DNA from: Pseudomonadota bacterium
GTDB lineage: Bacteria > Pseudomonadota > Alphaproteobacteria > Rhizobiales > Xanthobacteraceae
Reading direction: 5' to 3'
DNA: 64,000 bases
Assembly: GCA_023386885.1 (NCBI GenBank)
Contig: JAEWIX010000084.1
Coordinates: forward strand, 8,377 to 72,376
Part shown: in pieces, positions 43,838 through 51,561 of the stretch
How the letters are laid out: each line of letters starts with the position of its first letter
Numbering within the stretch: position 1 is the stretch's first letter
Notes under the pieces: model-generated
The model's database searches: none
Told to the model about the DNA's origin: nothing
Seen by the model: only the letters and a program-made list of their open reading frames with translations
Position numbers and translations under genes: made by a program

Positions 43838-45010
43838 GTGGGTCGAGCCGAGGACCGGTTCAACGACGGATCCGGGGTTGCTGTCGCGCAAGCCAGGGCT
43901 CTTGAAGCACCCGCCGCAGTTGCTGAACTGGCGGCCCAATTGCCGGCCGATGGCCTGGCGATGGTTCTTGTCTTCGCCTCGCCGGTTTACGATCCGCATC
44001 AGTTTTCCGCCGAACTGGCCAACGCCTTCGGCGACATTCCGATCTACGGTTGCACCACCGCGGGTGAACTGACCCCCGACGGTTGGGGCGACAACAGCGT
44101 CGTCGCGCTGGGTTTCAGCGCGGAGGACTTCACCATCGTCGCTCGCCCCGTTCTCGATCTCGCCAACTTCCGCATGGAGGACGGCCGCCGGATCGGCAAC
44201 GAGTTGCGGGAGGCGCTGGCGCGCAGCGACAATGGTGACAGCAACGAAAAATCCTTCGGGCTGTTGTTGATTGACGGTCTTTGCCAGCGCGAAGAAGCAG
44301 TGATGTCGTCGATCTACGCATCGCTCGACAATATCCCTGTGGTCGGCGGCTCGGCGGGAGACGGACTGCGGTTCGAGAAAACCTGGGTATTCTACGGCGG
44401 CAAGGCCCATACCGACGCGGCGATCCTGATTCTCCTGAAAACCTCGCTGCCCTTCCGCCTGTTCAAATGCGATAACTTCGAGCCCTCCGCTACCAAGATG
44501 GTGGTGACCGAGGCTGACATCGAGCGACGCATCGTCAAGGAGATCAATGCGGAACCGGCGGCGGAGGAATATTCCCGCGCGGTCGGCATCATGGATACCA
44601 AGCTCGACATGTTTTCGTTCGCATCGCACCCCGTGCTGGTGCGGGCGGGCGGTGCGTACTATGCGCGCTCGATCCAACAGGTAAACCCCGATGGTTCGCT
44701 GAACTTCTTCTGCGCCATCGACGAAGGCATGGTTCTCACCGTCGCGAACGCGCGTAATCCGATTGGCGTGACCAAGGAATTGTTCGAGGAAACCCGCGCC
44801 GAGATGGGCGATGTGTCGCTCTATCTCGGCTTCGAATGCGTCTTCCGCAGGCTCGATGCCGAGCAGCATCAATTCGCCCGCGACATCTCGCAACTCTACC
44901 GCGAGAACCGTGTCGTCGGATTCCATACCTACGGCGAGCAATATCGTTCGATGCATGTCAATCAGACGCTCACCGGCGTCGCCATCGGCAAGAGGCCCGT
45001 GTCCACATGA
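43838..45010 (+). CDS. FIST-domain signal-transduction sensor (NosP-like)
   Basis: A 390-residue cytoplasmic sensor from GTG 43838, chosen because GGGAGG lies 7 bases upstream; an ATG frame begins at 43736 without a site. Residues about 30-210 are FIST N (PVYDPHQFSAELANAF, YGCTTAGELTPDG, VGGSAGDGL) and about 220-370 FIST C. FIST proteins bind small ligands; in Pseudomonas and relatives NosP is a haem/NO-binding member that controls a neighbouring kinase. Its stop overlaps the hybrid kinase start as ATGA, so the two are a sensor-kinase pair. Whether this one binds haem is unknown. Confidence 0.9.
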   Translation: MGRAEDRFNDGSGVAVAQARALEAPAAVAELAAQLPADGLAMVLVFASPVYDPHQFSAELANAFGDIPIYGCTTAGELTPDGWGDNSVVALGFSAEDFTIVARPVLDLANFRMEDGRRIGNELREALARSDNGDSNEKSFGLLLIDGLCQREEAVMSSIYASLDNIPVVGGSAGDGLRFEKTWVFYGGKAHTDAAILILLKTSLPFRLFKCDNFEPSATKMVVTEADIERRIVKEINAEPAAEEYSRAVGIMDTKLDMFSFASHPVLVRAGGAYYARSIQQVNPDGSLNFFCAIDEGMVLTVANARNPIGVTKELFEETRAEMGDVSLYLGFECVFRRLDAEQHQFARDISQLYRENRVVGFHTYGEQYRSMHVNQTLTGVAIGKRPVST

Positions 45011-46359
45011 CAGCGCAGAATACCGGTGCGTTGCAGGCGCTCGAGCGGGAAACGATCAAACTGAAGAAGATCAATGCCGCCCTGATCTCGCGCGTCGAAC
45101 GCTCGATGGATCAGCAGGCAAACGCCTTCTCCCTGTTCGAAACCGCCATCGCGCTGGACAATCGCGTGCTGGAGCGCACGCGCCAGCTTCAGGAGGCCCT
45201 CCGGTCGATCGAGCGCTCCAACGACGACCTGCTCCGCGCCAAACAGCAGGCCGAGGCCGCCAGTTCGCTGAAATCTTCCGTACTGATCTCGGTGACGCAC
45301 GATCTGCTGCAACCGCTGAACGCCGCGCGTCTGACACTATCGACGCTCGCGGAAACGGACGTGTCCAGCCAGGGCGCCGCGCTGATCGGTCAGGTCGACC
45401 GGTCCCTGCTGACACTTGAGGATCTGCTGCGAACGCTGCTCGACATCTCCAAGCTGGACGCCGGCGTCCTCAAACCCGACATACGCCCGATCTCGGTGCC
45501 ATCGCTATTCGAACCGCTGCGCCAGGAATTCGCGCCGGTGGCGGCGAAGCGCGGCATATCGCTGCGAATCCTGCCCTCCCCGCACGTGGTGATGTCCGAT
45601 CCGCTGATGATGCGCCGCATCCTGCAAAACCTCTTGTCCAATGCGCTGCGCTATACCCACAAGGGCGGCGTCTTGATGGGATGCAGGCTCAAGGGAGGTC
45701 GGCTGTGCATTCAGGTCCATGACACCGGTCCGGGAATTCCAGAGACCCAGCAACAGGCCATCTTCGTCGAATTCCAGCGCGGCGAAGCCAGCGACGGCGA
45801 CCATGCCGGCTTCGGGCTTGGCCTCTCGATCGTGCATCGCTTCGCCACCGAGCTTGGCCACGAGATCCAGCTTGAATCATCCCTCGGCCGGGGCTCGACA
45901 TTTTCCATTACGCTGCCGCTGGCCGAATCCGATGACGTCATCGAAGCCGATCGCGAAGTGCAGCACCTCGACTTTCGCTACAATGTCCTTGAGGGTCGCA
46001 AGATCCTGCTGATCGAGAACGATCCGTCGAGTGCCGAAGCCATGGCCGCCTTGCTGGAGAAATGGGGCTGCGACGTCGCCGCCACGACATCCGCCGCCGA
46101 CGCGGTGGAGAACATCGGCGCGCTGGGCGAGCCACCCGATGCGATCATCGCCGATCTTCACCTCGACCACGGCGAAAACGGCCTCGACGCGGTGAATTCG
46201 ATCCGCGAGCAAATCAGGATCGACGTTCCGGCCATCATCGTTACCGCCGACTATTCGACCGAGGCCGAGCGAGAGGCCGCGGTGTATGGGCTCGAACTGC
46301 TCCGCAAACCGGTCAAACCCGCCGAAATGCGATCGCTACTGTCGTTCCTGCTGGCTTAG
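45007..46359 (+). CDS. Hybrid sensor histidine kinase (NahK/ErcS'-like)
   Basis: Soluble hybrid kinase of 450 residues. An N-terminal coiled coil (about 10-90) leads to the dimerisation/phosphoacceptor segment SVTHDLLQPLNAARL near residue 97, an ATPase domain with DTGPGIP and GFGLGLSIVHRFA (about 240-290) and a C-terminal receiver (about 330-450) with IIADLHLDHGENGLD. There is no membrane segment or own sensor domain, so the input is probably the upstream FIST protein. FIST plus this kinase type lies next to ethanol/PQQ regulators in Pseudomonas aeruginosa too. Likely partners are the nearby LuxR-type response regulators. Confidence 0.92.
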   Translation: MTAQNTGALQALERETIKLKKINAALISRVERSMDQQANAFSLFETAIALDNRVLERTRQLQEALRSIERSNDDLLRAKQQAEAASSLKSSVLISVTHDLLQPLNAARLTLSTLAETDVSSQGAALIGQVDRSLLTLEDLLRTLLDISKLDAGVLKPDIRPISVPSLFEPLRQEFAPVAAKRGISLRILPSPHVVMSDPLMMRRILQNLLSNALRYTHKGGVLMGCRLKGGRLCIQVHDTGPGIPETQQQAIFVEFQRGEASDGDHAGFGLGLSIVHRFATELGHEIQLESSLGRGSTFSITLPLAESDDVIEADREVQHLDFRYNVLEGRKILLIENDPSSAEAMAALLEKWGCDVAATTSAADAVENIGALGEPPDAIIADLHLDHGENGLDAVNSIREQIRIDVPAIIVTADYSTEAEREAAVYGLELLRKPVKPAEMRSLLSFLLA

Positions 46360-46454
46360 TGATCGTTTGCATGCCTTCGACAGAAAGCAACGAGCGTCAT
46401 ACGCGGGCTTGATCGGCATACCCATTTCTTCTGAAATCAGCCGGACTGCCGCGT

Positions 46455-47153
46455 CTATTGCAGTCGCGCGTGCTCGAGCGAAACATGCTGAGCCGGAGTT
46501 TCGCCGGCAAGACTAGTGAAATCGATCTTCGACATCTCGATGATGGCGTTGGTGCGGCTGGCGACGTTCAGCTTTCGCAAGATCTCCGAGACATGCACCT
46601 TCACCGTGGTCTCGCAAATCTTCAGTTCATAAGCGATTTGCTTGTTCTGCAGACCCCTTCGCACCATGTCGAGCACCCGCAATTGCTGCGGCGTCAGGTC
46701 GTGCAACCGCTTGAGCAGTTCCAGATTGTGCGGCTTCGGCCGCCTGGTCCGCGGCGAATCGAGAAAACGCTTCGGCAGATAGATCGACCCCCGCAGAACC
46801 TCGCAAATGGAGTCCGCCAGTTCCCGCTTCGATGTCGATTTCGGAATGTAGCCCGAGACGCCAAGCGACAGCACGCTGCGAACAATCTCCTTGTCCTCGA
46901 AGCAGGACACAATCACCACCGGATTTTTCGGGAATGCCTTGCGGATGCGGATCACACCAAGCAATCCGGTCGTCCCCGGCATCGACAGATCCAGCAGGAT
47001 GAGATCGACGGCATGCGTCGAGCCGAGGATACTCAACGCCTCGTCGATCGAGGTGGCCTGCAGAATTTCGGCTTCGGGATTGGCAACGCAAACCGCGCTT
47101 TCCAGCGCCTCGCGGAACAGCGGATGATCTTCGACGATCAGAAATCGTGTCAC
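46455..47153 (-). CDS. LuxR-type response regulator (AgmR/ErdR-like), copy 1
   Basis: Receiver plus LuxR helix-turn-helix, 232 residues from GTG 47153, where the family N-terminus TRFLIVEDHPLFREALE begins; the longer ATG frame is not credible. Phosphoacceptor Asp is in LILLDLSMPGTTG near residue 55, and the Lys in IPKSTSKREL near 105. The DNA-binding domain is LTPQQLRVLDMVRRGLQNKQIAYELKICETTVKVHVSEILRKL. It is clearly paralogous to the regulator at 58656-59390. AgmR/ErdR/PedR-type regulators switch on PQQ alcohol dehydrogenase genes. It is divergent from the LutA-like gene, and a CTACTACC motif lies between them. Confidence 0.93.
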   Translation of the reverse strand: MTRFLIVEDHPLFREALESAVCVANPEAEILQATSIDEALSILGSTHAVDLILLDLSMPGTTGLLGVIRIRKAFPKNPVVIVSCFEDKEIVRSVLSLGVSGYIPKSTSKRELADSICEVLRGSIYLPKRFLDSPRTRRPKPHNLELLKRLHDLTPQQLRVLDMVRRGLQNKQIAYELKICETTVKVHVSEILRKLNVASRTNAIIEMSKIDFTSLAGETPAQHVSLEHARLQ

Positions 47154-47383
47154 GCCCTGGCTATCCTCACCTCGAACAGACCACGGCAAATTATCGATTG
47201 CGCGATGGCATGTTCCTGATGCCCACTTGCCGGAGCACCGTTCACGTTTTCGTTGGTTACCTGTCGATATAGCACGCACCGATCAATGGCGGAAGTTGAT
47301 TCCGGTGCTGTTTTGCAGGGACTTACGCGATGCCGAAGCATTGCCTCCCAACATATCGAGAGCGGCGCGAGAATATTTCGCCG

Positions 47384-47399
47384 CCTACTACCAAGTAGG
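47384..47399. promoter_or_regulatory. CTACTACC motif within a perfect inverted repeat, upstream of lutA-like gene
   Basis: CCTACT-ACCA-AGTAGG, containing CTACTACC (47385-47392). The same octamer lies before the PQQ dehydrogenase and the CoxS-like gene. It is about 100 bases before the binding-protein ATG in the 336-base gap 47154-47489, which otherwise shows nothing I can support. Confidence 0.6.
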
Positions 47400-47489
47400 T
47401 CCTTGCCGCGTGGCACGATTTGTAGATCATGGTGGAAAGTTCCGGAAACGGAGCAAAAAGACCACGATCTGACGGGTTCGGGAGCTTGC

Positions 47490-48758
47490 ATGGGAAGGCA
47501 CGCCGCATGGCATCATCCGCTGCGGAGCCTGCCCCAGGGACGTGTGTTCTCTTCAGCCGGGCTTTGGCTGACAGCCTTGGTTTGCGTGGCATCAGGCTGG
47601 ATCGCTGTGGGCTGCGCCAGCATCAGTCACGCTGCGGACATTCAATCCATCAAGATCGGCTATCTGCACGGCCCGCTATCGAAAGAAAAAATATCGCTGA
47701 TCGATATTCCAGCGCCGAACGACGGCCTAGCCGGCGCGCAACTCGCGATCGACGACAACAACACCACCGGCAGCTTTCTCGGCCAGCGCTTTGAGTTGAT
47801 CGAAAGCAAGATCAACGAGGACGACGACCCCGCCGCCGCCGTCAAGGCACTCGCGGATCAGGGCGTGGCCTTCATTGCGGCCAATCTCCCTGCCAACCAG
47901 CTTTTGCAGGCGGCCGATGCAGGCAAGACGAATCGCGCGATTCTCATCAATGCCGGCGCACCGGACGAGCGGTTACGTGAAGAGGATTGCCGCGGCAACG
48001 TCATCCACGTCGCACCGACCCGCTACATGCTGGCCGATGCGCTGGCGCAGTATCTGGTGCTGCGAAAATGGCGCCGCTGGTTCCTGATCAGCGGCTCGCA
48101 TGACAGCGACAAACTATATGCGGATGCCCTGCGGCATGCAGCAAAACGGTTCGGCGCGAAGATCGTGGCCGAAAAGGAATTCAAGGACACCGGCGGCGCG
48201 CGGCGTACCGACAGCGGCCTCGCTGAAGTGCAGCGCCAGATGATCGATCTGACACAAGGCGCGCCGGACTATGACATCTTGGTCGCGGCCGACGAAAGCG
48301 AGGTCTTCGCTGGATATCTGCCCTATCGCACCTGGACGCCGCGCCCTGTCGCGGGCTCGGCGGGGCTTGTGCCGACGACGTGGAATGCCGCGTTTGACCA
48401 ATGGGGCGCGCTGCAATTGCAAAACCGTTTCAAAAAGAAATTCCAGCGATTCATGACGCCGCTCGACATGCAGTTGTGGACCGCCGTTCGCATCGTCGGA
48501 GAAGCGGCGGCGCATACCAACTCAGCGGATACCGACAAACTGTTCGCCTACATCAAGAGCCCGGAATTTTCCGTCGCGGCGTTCAAGGGACAAAAGCTGA
48601 CCTTGCGGGACTGGAATCTCCAGTTGCGCCAGCCGATCCTGCTGTTCGACGGTCGCAACACCGTATCGATCTCGCCGCAGGAGGGCTTTCTGCATCAGAC
48701 TTCCGAACTCGATACGCTGGGGCTGGACCGCCCCGAAACCAAATGCAAACTGCAATGA
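47490..48758 (+). CDS. PQQ-associated ABC transporter substrate-binding protein (LutA-like)
   Basis: Periplasmic binding protein of 422 residues from ATG 47490 (GGGAG 5 bases upstream). A signal segment GLWLTALVCVASGWIAVGCAS lies at about 28-50; mature start near SHAADIQSIKIGYLHGP. The fold is type I and the sequence fits the PQQ-dependent alcohol dehydrogenase system binding-protein family. In methylotrophs the Lut version of this gene belongs to the lanthanide uptake cluster; in Pseudomonas putida related genes sit in the ped cluster. A propeller, ATPase and permease follow in that order. Confidence 0.88.
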   Translation: MGRHAAWHHPLRSLPQGRVFSSAGLWLTALVCVASGWIAVGCASISHAADIQSIKIGYLHGPLSKEKISLIDIPAPNDGLAGAQLAIDDNNTTGSFLGQRFELIESKINEDDDPAAAVKALADQGVAFIAANLPANQLLQAADAGKTNRAILINAGAPDERLREEDCRGNVIHVAPTRYMLADALAQYLVLRKWRRWFLISGSHDSDKLYADALRHAAKRFGAKIVAEKEFKDTGGARRTDSGLAEVQRQMIDLTQGAPDYDILVAADESEVFAGYLPYRTWTPRPVAGSAGLVPTTWNAAFDQWGALQLQNRFKKKFQRFMTPLDMQLWTAVRIVGEAAAHTNSADTDKLFAYIKSPEFSVAAFKGQKLTLRDWNLQLRQPILLFDGRNTVSISPQEGFLHQTSELDTLGLDRPETKCKLQ

Positions 48759-48783
48759 CGGCATTGACTACGGCGGAGATGAG

Positions 48784-49767
48784 ATGACCGGTACGACCAT
48801 CTACAAGCGCCTCGGTCTGGCGGTGGCGATGCTCGCCGCGATGACCGCGCCCGGCTTCGCCTACACGGCCTACGTCTCCAACGAAAAGAGCAATTCCGTC
48901 TCGGTGGTGGACACCGATACTCTTGCGACGATCGCCACCATCAAGACCGGCGAGCGGCCGCGCGGCATTGAAGTCTCGCGTGACGGCAAGTTCGTTTTCG
49001 TCGCGACCGGCGATGACAACACCATCCAGATCATCGACACCGCGACGCGCAAGGTGGTCGGCGAATTGCCATCCGGCCCCGATCCCGAGCAGTTCGCGCT
49101 CGATCCGGCCGGCAAGTTTCTCTACGTCGCCAACGAGGATGATGCTGCGGTTACCGTGATCGATCTCGAGACGCGGAAAGCCGTGGCGAAAATCCCGGTC
49201 GGCGTCGAACCTGAAGGCATTGCGGTGAGCCCCGACGGCAAAATCGTGATCTGCACGTCGGAGACGACGAGCATGGCGCATTTCATCGATACAACCGATC
49301 GCAAGGTGGTGGCCAACGTGCTGATCGGCTCCCGTCCGCGTGCCGCCGCCTTCAAACCCGATGGATCGGAACTGTGGATCACCTCCGAAGTCGGCGGCGG
49401 TCTCTCGATCATCGATCCCGCCACGCGCAAGATCACCAAGGTCGTGCGCTTCGCCATCCCCGGCCTGCGAGCTGAAAAAATTCAGCCGGTCGGCATCAAT
49501 ATCACCAGCGACGGCAAGCTCGGTTTCATCCACCTTGGTCCGTCGAACCGCATTGCGGTCGTCGATGCCGCCACGCATGAGGTTCTGAAGTATCTGCTTG
49601 TCGGGCAGCGGGTGTGGCACGGCGCGTTCACGCCGGACGGCAAGTATCTGCTCGCCGCCAACGGCCTGTCGAACGACGTGTCGGTGATCGACGTTGCGAA
49701 CCTGAAGGTCATCAAATCGATTCAGGTTGGCGAATCGCCGTGGGGCGTCGCAATGGGGCCGAAGTGA
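48784..49767 (+). CDS. YVTN beta-propeller protein, PQQ-associated
   Basis: Exported 327-residue seven-bladed propeller. Residues 1-27 are a signal peptide ending GFA-YTAYVSNEKSNSVSVVDTDT. About seven YVTN-type repeats follow (for example YVANEDDAAVTVIDLETRKAVAKI). It matches the PQQ-dependent catabolism-associated propeller family. It lies 25 bases after the LutA-like gene and overlaps the ATPase start. Function unproven; probably a periplasmic partner of the transporter or metal/cofactor handling. Confidence 0.9.
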   Translation: MTGTTIYKRLGLAVAMLAAMTAPGFAYTAYVSNEKSNSVSVVDTDTLATIATIKTGERPRGIEVSRDGKFVFVATGDDNTIQIIDTATRKVVGELPSGPDPEQFALDPAGKFLYVANEDDAAVTVIDLETRKAVAKIPVGVEPEGIAVSPDGKIVICTSETTSMAHFIDTTDRKVVANVLIGSRPRAAAFKPDGSELWITSEVGGGLSIIDPATRKITKVVRFAIPGLRAEKIQPVGINITSDGKLGFIHLGPSNRIAVVDAATHEVLKYLLVGQRVWHGAFTPDGKYLLAANGLSNDVSVIDVANLKVIKSIQVGESPWGVAMGPK

Positions 49768-50558
49768 ACGAGGCAACGGTTCCGATGCCCACCACCGGCA
49801 CGGCCGAGCCGCCGGCGCTGGATGTCGCTGGCGTTGGGCATCGATATGGCGCGCGCGTGGCGTTGCGCGACGTCAGCTTTTCCGTCAAGCCTGCATCGTT
49901 CACTGTGCTTCTCGGCCTCAATGGCGCCGGGAAATCGACGCTGTTCTCGCTGATCACGCGGCTCTATGCAATCCGCGACGGCCATATCCGCATTCTCGGC
50001 CATGACGTTGCCCGCGAGCCGGGCGCGGCGCTGAGTCGGCTCGGCGTGGTGTTTCAATCGCGCGCACTCGATGTCGATATCTCGGTGCAGCAGAACCTGA
50101 TCTATCACGCGGCGCTGCACGGCATCGGCCGGCGACAGGCGGACGAGCAGATCGCCCGCGTACTTACACTGGTCGATCTGACCGATCGGCGACGCGAGCG
50201 AGTCAATAATCTATCCGGCGGACAGATGCGCCGCGTCGAGATCGCCCGCGCGCTGCTACATCGGCCGAAGCTGTTGCTGCTGGACGAGCCGACGGTCGGC
50301 CTCGACATCAAGTCCCGCGCCGATATTCTCACGCACGTTCGCCGCCTGCTGCAAAGCGGCATCGGCGTGTTGTGGGCGACGCACCTTATCGACGAGGTCG
50401 GCGACAACGACGACGTGGTCGTGCTGCATGGCGGGCGCGTGCTGGCGAAAGGCGCTGTCAGCGACGTCGTCGCGGCAACGGGTGCACCGGACATCGGCAG
50501 CGCTTTCACCAAACTGACTCAGGCGGAAACCGACGCCACCGCGGGAGCCGGCGCATGA
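49764..50558 (+). CDS. ABC transporter ATP-binding protein, PQQ-associated (LutE/PedB-type)
   Basis: ATPase of 264 residues if GTG 49764 (overlapping the propeller stop as GTGA) is used, or 257 from ATG 49785. Walker A GLNGAGKSTLFSL near residue 50, Q-loop VFQSRALD, signature LSGGQMRRVEIARAL near 145, Walker B LLLLDEPTVGLD near 165 and switch His in WATHLIDE. It is coupled to the permease by an ATGA overlap. The set is of the export-like ABC-2 type despite the presence of a binding protein, a peculiarity known for PQQ/ped and Lut systems. Confidence 0.92.
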   Translation: MNEATVPMPTTGTAEPPALDVAGVGHRYGARVALRDVSFSVKPASFTVLLGLNGAGKSTLFSLITRLYAIRDGHIRILGHDVAREPGAALSRLGVVFQSRALDVDISVQQNLIYHAALHGIGRRQADEQIARVLTLVDLTDRRRERVNNLSGGQMRRVEIARALLHRPKLLLLDEPTVGLDIKSRADILTHVRRLLQSGIGVLWATHLIDEVGDNDDVVVLHGGRVLAKGAVSDVVAATGAPDIGSAFTKLTQAETDATAGAGA

Positions 50559-51400
50559 CTGTCTCCGTCGATATGCCCGCCGAACATCGTCTCACGCTGG
50601 CGCAATACTGGATCTGCCTCTGCGGCATCGTCTGGCGCGAAGGCCTGCGTTTCATCCATCAACGCGAGCGCTTCATCTCGGCGCTGGTGCGGCCGCTGGT
50701 CTGGCTGTTCATCTTCGCCGCCGGGTTCCGGCAGGTGCTCGGTGTCTCCATCATCCCGCCGTATGAGACCTACGTGCTCTACGAGGTCTATATCGCGCCG
50801 GGCCTGATCGCGATGATCCAGCTTTTCAACGGCATGCAGTCGTCGCTGACGATGGTTTACGACCGCGAAACCGGCGGCATGCGCACGCTGTTGGTCAGCC
50901 CCTTTCCGCGCTGGTGGCTGCTGACGTCCAAGCTGCTCGCCGGCACCATGGTGTCGATCCTGCAAGTCTATGCATTCCTGCTGATCGCGTGGTTCTGGGA
51001 CGTCGAGGTGCCGCCGGTCGGTTATCTGATGGTGATCCCGGCGCTGCTGTTGTGCGGCTTCATGCTGGGCGCGCTGGGAATGCTGATTTCGTCGCTGATC
51101 AAGCAACTGGAGAACTTCGCGGGCGTGATGAACTTCGTGATCTTCCCGATGTTTTTCGCCTCGTCGGCGCTGTACCCGCTCTGGCGCGTCAAAGAATCCA
51201 GCCCTTTCCTTTATTACGTTTGCGAAGCCAATCCCTTCACCCACGCCACTGAACTGATCCGTTTCGCGCTCTACGGCAAGGTGGAATGGGTCTCGCTGGC
51301 AGTGGTTGCAGGCTGCGCCGTGGTGTTTCTCTGCGGCGCTATCGTCGCCTACGATCCTTCGCGCGGCTTCCTGGCCCGGCGCGGCGGACCGGGAGGCTAG
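50555..51400 (+). CDS. ABC-2 type permease, PQQ-associated (LutF/PedC-type)
   Basis: Integral membrane protein of 281 residues with six or so hydrophobic segments. The family pattern LVRPLVWLFIFAAGFRQVLG, the RETGGMRTLLVSPFPRWWLLTSKL cytoplasmic loop and FASSALYPLW after the fifth segment are clear ABC-2 features. Named PedC-like in the phenylethanol system and LutF-like in lanthanide uptake. Followed by a hairpin at 51402-51428 and then the TonB receptor. Confidence 0.92.
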   Translation: MTVSVDMPAEHRLTLAQYWICLCGIVWREGLRFIHQRERFISALVRPLVWLFIFAAGFRQVLGVSIIPPYETYVLYEVYIAPGLIAMIQLFNGMQSSLTMVYDRETGGMRTLLVSPFPRWWLLTSKLLAGTMVSILQVYAFLLIAWFWDVEVPPVGYLMVIPALLLCGFMLGALGMLISSLIKQLENFAGVMNFVIFPMFFASSALYPLWRVKESSPFLYYVCEANPFTHATELIRFALYGKVEWVSLAVVAGCAVVFLCGAIVAYDPSRGFLARRGGPGG

Positions 51401-51401
51401 A

Positions 51402-51428
51402 CAGGATCGGGAATTTTTCCCGATCCTG
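51402..51428 (+). terminator. Hairpin after the permease gene
   Basis: CAGGATCGGGAA (51402-51413), loop TTT, TTCCCGATCCTG (51417-51428), 12 perfect pairs, starting just after the stop. No U-run follows, so it may be a partial terminator or a stability element between the transporter and the receptor gene. Confidence 0.6.
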
Positions 51429-51561
51429 AAACCTGATTCTCCCGGCCGCCTACGACCTAAAGGGAGTGTCCGGGTGGGCATCCCCACAACTACCATTCCT
51501 GATGAAGGCGTGACGGCGAATGCCGCATCATTCGCGGCAACTGCTGGCACGGGGGAACGTC

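Noticed and set aside
47411..47426. TGGCACGATTTGTAGA before the LutA-like gene as a sigma-54 promoter
   Set aside because: The -24 part fits, but TTGC is absent at the -12 position, and the neighbouring regulators are LuxR-type, not sigma-54 activators.
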